64,000 bases of DNA, from positions 63,674,001 through 63,738,000 of the forward strand of contig NC_088679.1 of assembly GCF_950023065.1 (NCBI RefSeq), read 5' to 3'. The notes beneath the pieces were generated by a model. It was not told where the DNA came from and ran no database searches. It was given only the letters and a program-made list of their open reading frames with translations. A program made the position numbers and the translations under genes. The stretch is from Planococcus citri (Eukaryota > Arthropoda > Insecta > Hemiptera > Pseudococcidae). Each line of letters starts with the position of its first letter. The first letter of the stretch is position 1. Positions 61,708 to 64,000 of the stretch are shown here, in pieces.

Positions 61708-61931
61708 GTAATGCTTTGGCGGCTGCCACTGATCCTGCCCACTTGGCCCCCAATGCTAGGATCGCCTTAGCAGAAAATGTTGTAGAAACCTATAATTATG
61801 TCCATAACAAAGAATTCTGTCCCAAAATCAAGCATGCATTGGGAGCAGTTTCTTCTGATCACTGTTACCATAGAAAAATAATGAAACATTCAAAGTATTC
61901 TGATAAAGCATGTGGGTGCATTTCAAAGTAG
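61708..61931 (+). CDS. Terminal exon of a small Cys/His-containing protein
   Basis: The acceptor TTTTATAG opens a phase-1 exon reading NALAAATDPAHLAPNARIAL, AENVVETYNYVHNKEFC, then KHALGAVSSDHCYHRK and YSDKACGCISK with TAG. The Cys/His spacing (FC, HCYH, CGC) suggests a small metal-binding or disulphide-bonded domain. The 74 codons are clean. The first exon is not identified. Like several genes in the window it accepts phase 1. Confidence 0.5.
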
Positions 61932-61964
61932 GGGTAAGCTTTTTGTCCATCTCATATGTTTGTG

Positions 61965-62310
61965 CATGTAGTTTAAGATGAAGTAGAAGTGAAACATATA
62001 CGAGTAGGTACATGAAAACTCATAATCATAGTGTCTCATTTAAAAACGTTCAATGGAATCAGTTTCCTAAGAAATTCAAAAGAAAAATCAAGTTGTACAT
62101 ATTTAGCACACGAGATTAACCCAAGAAAGGGCAGGTGTTCTGAAAAGGAAACCAGTGTTTAAGATGCTTAATAATTCATTATTTAAATCTTAAGGCGATA
62201 TATAATCATAATAATTAATGGAAAGAGAAGGAATTTTTCTTGTGGGTGGTCGCGGAGGCATCTGCATAGTTAAAGGGGAGGCTTCTAAATGAAGGGTTAA
62301 AGGGTTTGCT
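61965..62310 (+). repeat. Direct repeat, first copy (second at about 62870-63335)
   Basis: GAAGTAGAAGTGAAA, AGGTACATGAAAACTCATAA, ATAGTGTCTCATTT and later TTTTTCTTGTGGGTGGTCGC, GCATAGT and GAATGAAGGGTT occur in both in order, with indels between. The Ulp1-like frame lies between the copies. 62664-63385 holds nothing else callable. Confidence 0.55.
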
Positions 62311-62321
62311 GGTCACCCCGT

Positions 62322-62663
62322 AGGTGCAATTTGCTGAACGACCAGATCATCAACTGCTATCTGAATTTAGTAATCATGATGCGAGCAAAAAACAAACGTA
62401 ATACAATATATCCATCGGTGTATTGTTTCAATACGTTCCTCTACAAACAGCTCAAAGACATGGGATATGACACGGTGAACCGGTGGACCAGAAAAGACAT
62501 CATACCTCTTTCATTTTCCAATATTTCAGAATTCAATGATTGGAAAGAAATAAAGAGAACTGTGCTTTGCAAAATTATGTACTACATAAGTTGCCAAAAT
62601 GAGAAGTGGTCTTCGGAAATCCATAGATCACTGGAGTACTCAAGGAGTAAATTTTCAAAGTAG
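62322..62663 (+). pseudogene. Ulp1/SENP-type SUMO protease fragment
   Basis: The frame begins after CCCGTAG and reads CNLLNDQIINCYLNLVIMM, then NTIYPSVYCFNTFLYKQL, KDMGYDTVNRWTRKDI. (W)LND-x-IINFYLNL...VYxFNTFFY..L...GY..V.RWT+K is the start of the C48 cysteine protease domain, which removes SUMO. The catalytic His-Asp-Cys region that should follow is missing; the frame continues in unrelated sequence to TAG. Ulp1-like domains occur both in host SENP genes and in transposons, and the source is unclear. Confidence 0.6.
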
Positions 62664-63385
62664 AAAAGGTCTTGAGCAAGATTTGGTGAATGAGCCAGGA
62701 TGATGAGCAAGTTGACACCTATCGTTTTGCCTGTCTTGTGTATTTTTTCGTCTGTAATTTTGCTCTCGTTTCTTGCGTCCCATTAGAAGGATTTATACGC
62801 GCATTTGGCGGACTAGATGGCGTAAAAAAAGTGGCCTATCTTGTGTAAGTTTTAGTTACATGTAACTAATAATATAAAGTAGAAGTGAAATAGGTACATG
62901 AAAACTCATAATGATAGTGTCTCATTTGAAAACGTTAAATGGCATCAATTTCTTGGAGGAAAGGAGAAACTGACAGAATGAAAGGAAAGAGGTTCATATC
63001 TGGAAATTGAAAATACAGTACTAAGTAAGTAGATTAAATTCAGTAAGTAATCTTTAATTTATGGAAAGAGAGGTTGGAGTTCCACATTCCCTCAAGTTTC
63101 AGGTTTCTTTTCTTGTAACGTTCGGTGTTTGATGGTCGTGTTTGCGGCGTGCTCCTGTTCCAATTAATAAATTGACGAATTTTCGATTTCATTTGTGCTG
63201 AAATCAATAACTCATTTCGTGTTTGATCAACGAATTTTTCTTGTGGGTGGTCGCAGTGGCATGTGCATAGTAAAAGAGGAGAATTCCATGCACAGAAAAA
63301 CTATAGAATGAAGGGTTGAAGGATTTGTTGCTCATTTGTGCTCTCAAGCTAATTAAGTTTTAGGTGTAAAATTTTTTTTTATAAA

Positions 63386-63696
63386 ATGAAAAGTTGTTTG
63401 TTAGTTGTATTATTTTTAATGACTTATGTTAATAATGTAGACTATATACCTATTGGTTTATTTAGTGAAATTAACTATAAACAACTTACAGCGTGTTTAT
63501 CTCCAGAAGTTTGACAAATGTTAATAACAAAAATGAGCTCCCTGGAGGCGCATTGTATCTTAGATCTAACGATATTGATCCAGATTATTATTTCACGTTT
63601 CACAACCAAGAAAATTGTGGCGTAAGACGTGTTACATTTTGCAGTACAGATTGTGATTGTCTGGCAAGTCATATATGTAGATTTAGAAAACAATAA
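63386..63696 (+). pseudogene. Secreted cysteine-rich peptide gene, frameshifted
   Basis: ATG at 63386 opens a good signal peptide (MKSCLLVVLFLMTYVNN) followed by about 20 residues to a TGA at 63512. A second frame, offset by one base, carries the rest: GGALYLRSNDIDPDYYF, then a Cys-rich end (CGVRRVTFCSTDCDCLAS, HICRF) and TAA. Comparison with the partial copy at 30.3 kb indicates two single-base additions near 63510-63530. About seven Cys would be in the product. It looks like a small extracellular disulphide-rich protein; I do not assign an activity. The two-exon alternative would need an intron I cannot see. Confidence 0.45.
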
Positions 63697-64000
63697 TAAA
63701 CCGGAAATCAACATCCAACCAATAATCACGGAAGTGAGACGAATTGGTATAGCGATGGTGTTCGCATCGTTGTTTTCTCCTTCACTCATATACAACTTGT
63801 CTTCGCCTTCGGAAAGTGTTACAGGTTACATCTTGGATAGAATTATTGTCCTGGCAATTACCCCCACTATTTTACAGATGCGGGGTCAATTAAATTTCAA
63901 CCAAAAAAGAAAGCCTCGCCCACACACCACGTACGGTATGACAACAAGGAAAATATCCCACCCCCGAAGGAAAATATCGCACCTCTGCCAAATGAGACCC
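63697..64000. other. No gene seen at the right edge
   Basis: Short frames only. AGTGTTACAG before GTTACATC near 63820 could be an acceptor. The minus-strand frame 63475-63795 is a shadow of the cysteine-rich gene. Confidence 0.3.

Noticed and set aside
1..64000. CRISPR arrays, operons, bacterial ribosome-binding sites
   Set aside because: The repeats found are inverted or duplicated transposon pieces without regular short spacers, and genes have introns and poly(A) signals.

Overview
The window looks like AT-rich nuclear DNA of an invertebrate, probably an arthropod. Coding sequence is broken by short GT-AG introns with AT-rich interiors. Transposon families are of animal type (pogo/Tigger, piggyBac, Helitron, Polinton, fold-back elements). 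There is no rRNA, no tRNA that I can support, no operon and no ribosome-binding site. The species cannot be named from sequence alone; recurrent TAGGTACCTACCTA-type motifs occur in several insect genomes but are not diagnostic.

The best-preserved unit is a pogo/Tigger DNA transposon at 51.3-55.2 kb. It has 23-bp inverted ends, TA target duplications, a four-exon DDD transposase with one premature stop, and a nearby duplicate of its target that serves as an empty site. Four fold-back or MITE insertions have readable ends: 4.38-5.10, 16.76-19.21, 33.81-34.26 and 39.03-40.29 kb. Two of them sit inside older transposon genes: one splits a Polinton-type DNA polymerase B remnant, the other splits a DUF7869-like transposon protein whose reading frame resumes across the insertion.

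Between the transposons lie many short, intron-containing gene models, mostly 45-160 codons. Examples are 11.6-12.4 kb (4 exons, signal anchor), 13.5-14.0, 14.1-14.6 and 14.8-15.2 kb (a duplicated cluster), 34.8-35.1, 35.4-36.4, 37.7-38.3 and 44.6-45.0 kb. In many of them the first intron is phase 1 and the following exon accepts phase 1. Several are duplicated within the window, wholly or exon by exon. A 50-86 residue protein family with a TNETRPT-like motif and, in two copies, a WPWE motif occurs four times (4.1, 6.9, 19.9 and 59.3 kb). One longer intronless gene, 377 aa on the minus strand at 45.4-46.5 kb, looks intact and is of unknown function.

Layout: 0-7.5 kb small genes, a nested MITE pair and a SprT-like fragment; 7.5-11 kb mostly non-coding with a decayed Tigger transposase and a TIR element; 11-15.2 kb small-gene cluster; 16.6-24 kb repeated Polinton polymerase fragments and the large fold-back; 24-27.3 kb tandem repeats, a Myb/SANT-like ORF and an LTR-like segment; 27.3-29.8 kb no recognisable gene; 29.8-34.5 kb piggyBac and DUF7869 remnants with small-gene copies; 34.7-45 kb small genes and a second large fold-back; 45.4-46.5 kb the orphan gene; 46.6-50.6 kb non-coding; 50.7-55.3 kb kinase fragment and pogo element; 57-64 kb Helitron, Polinton and Ulp1-like fragments, more small exons and a secreted cysteine-rich pseudogene. 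No pathway links these genes: the region reads as a transposon-rich nursery of small duplicated genes.
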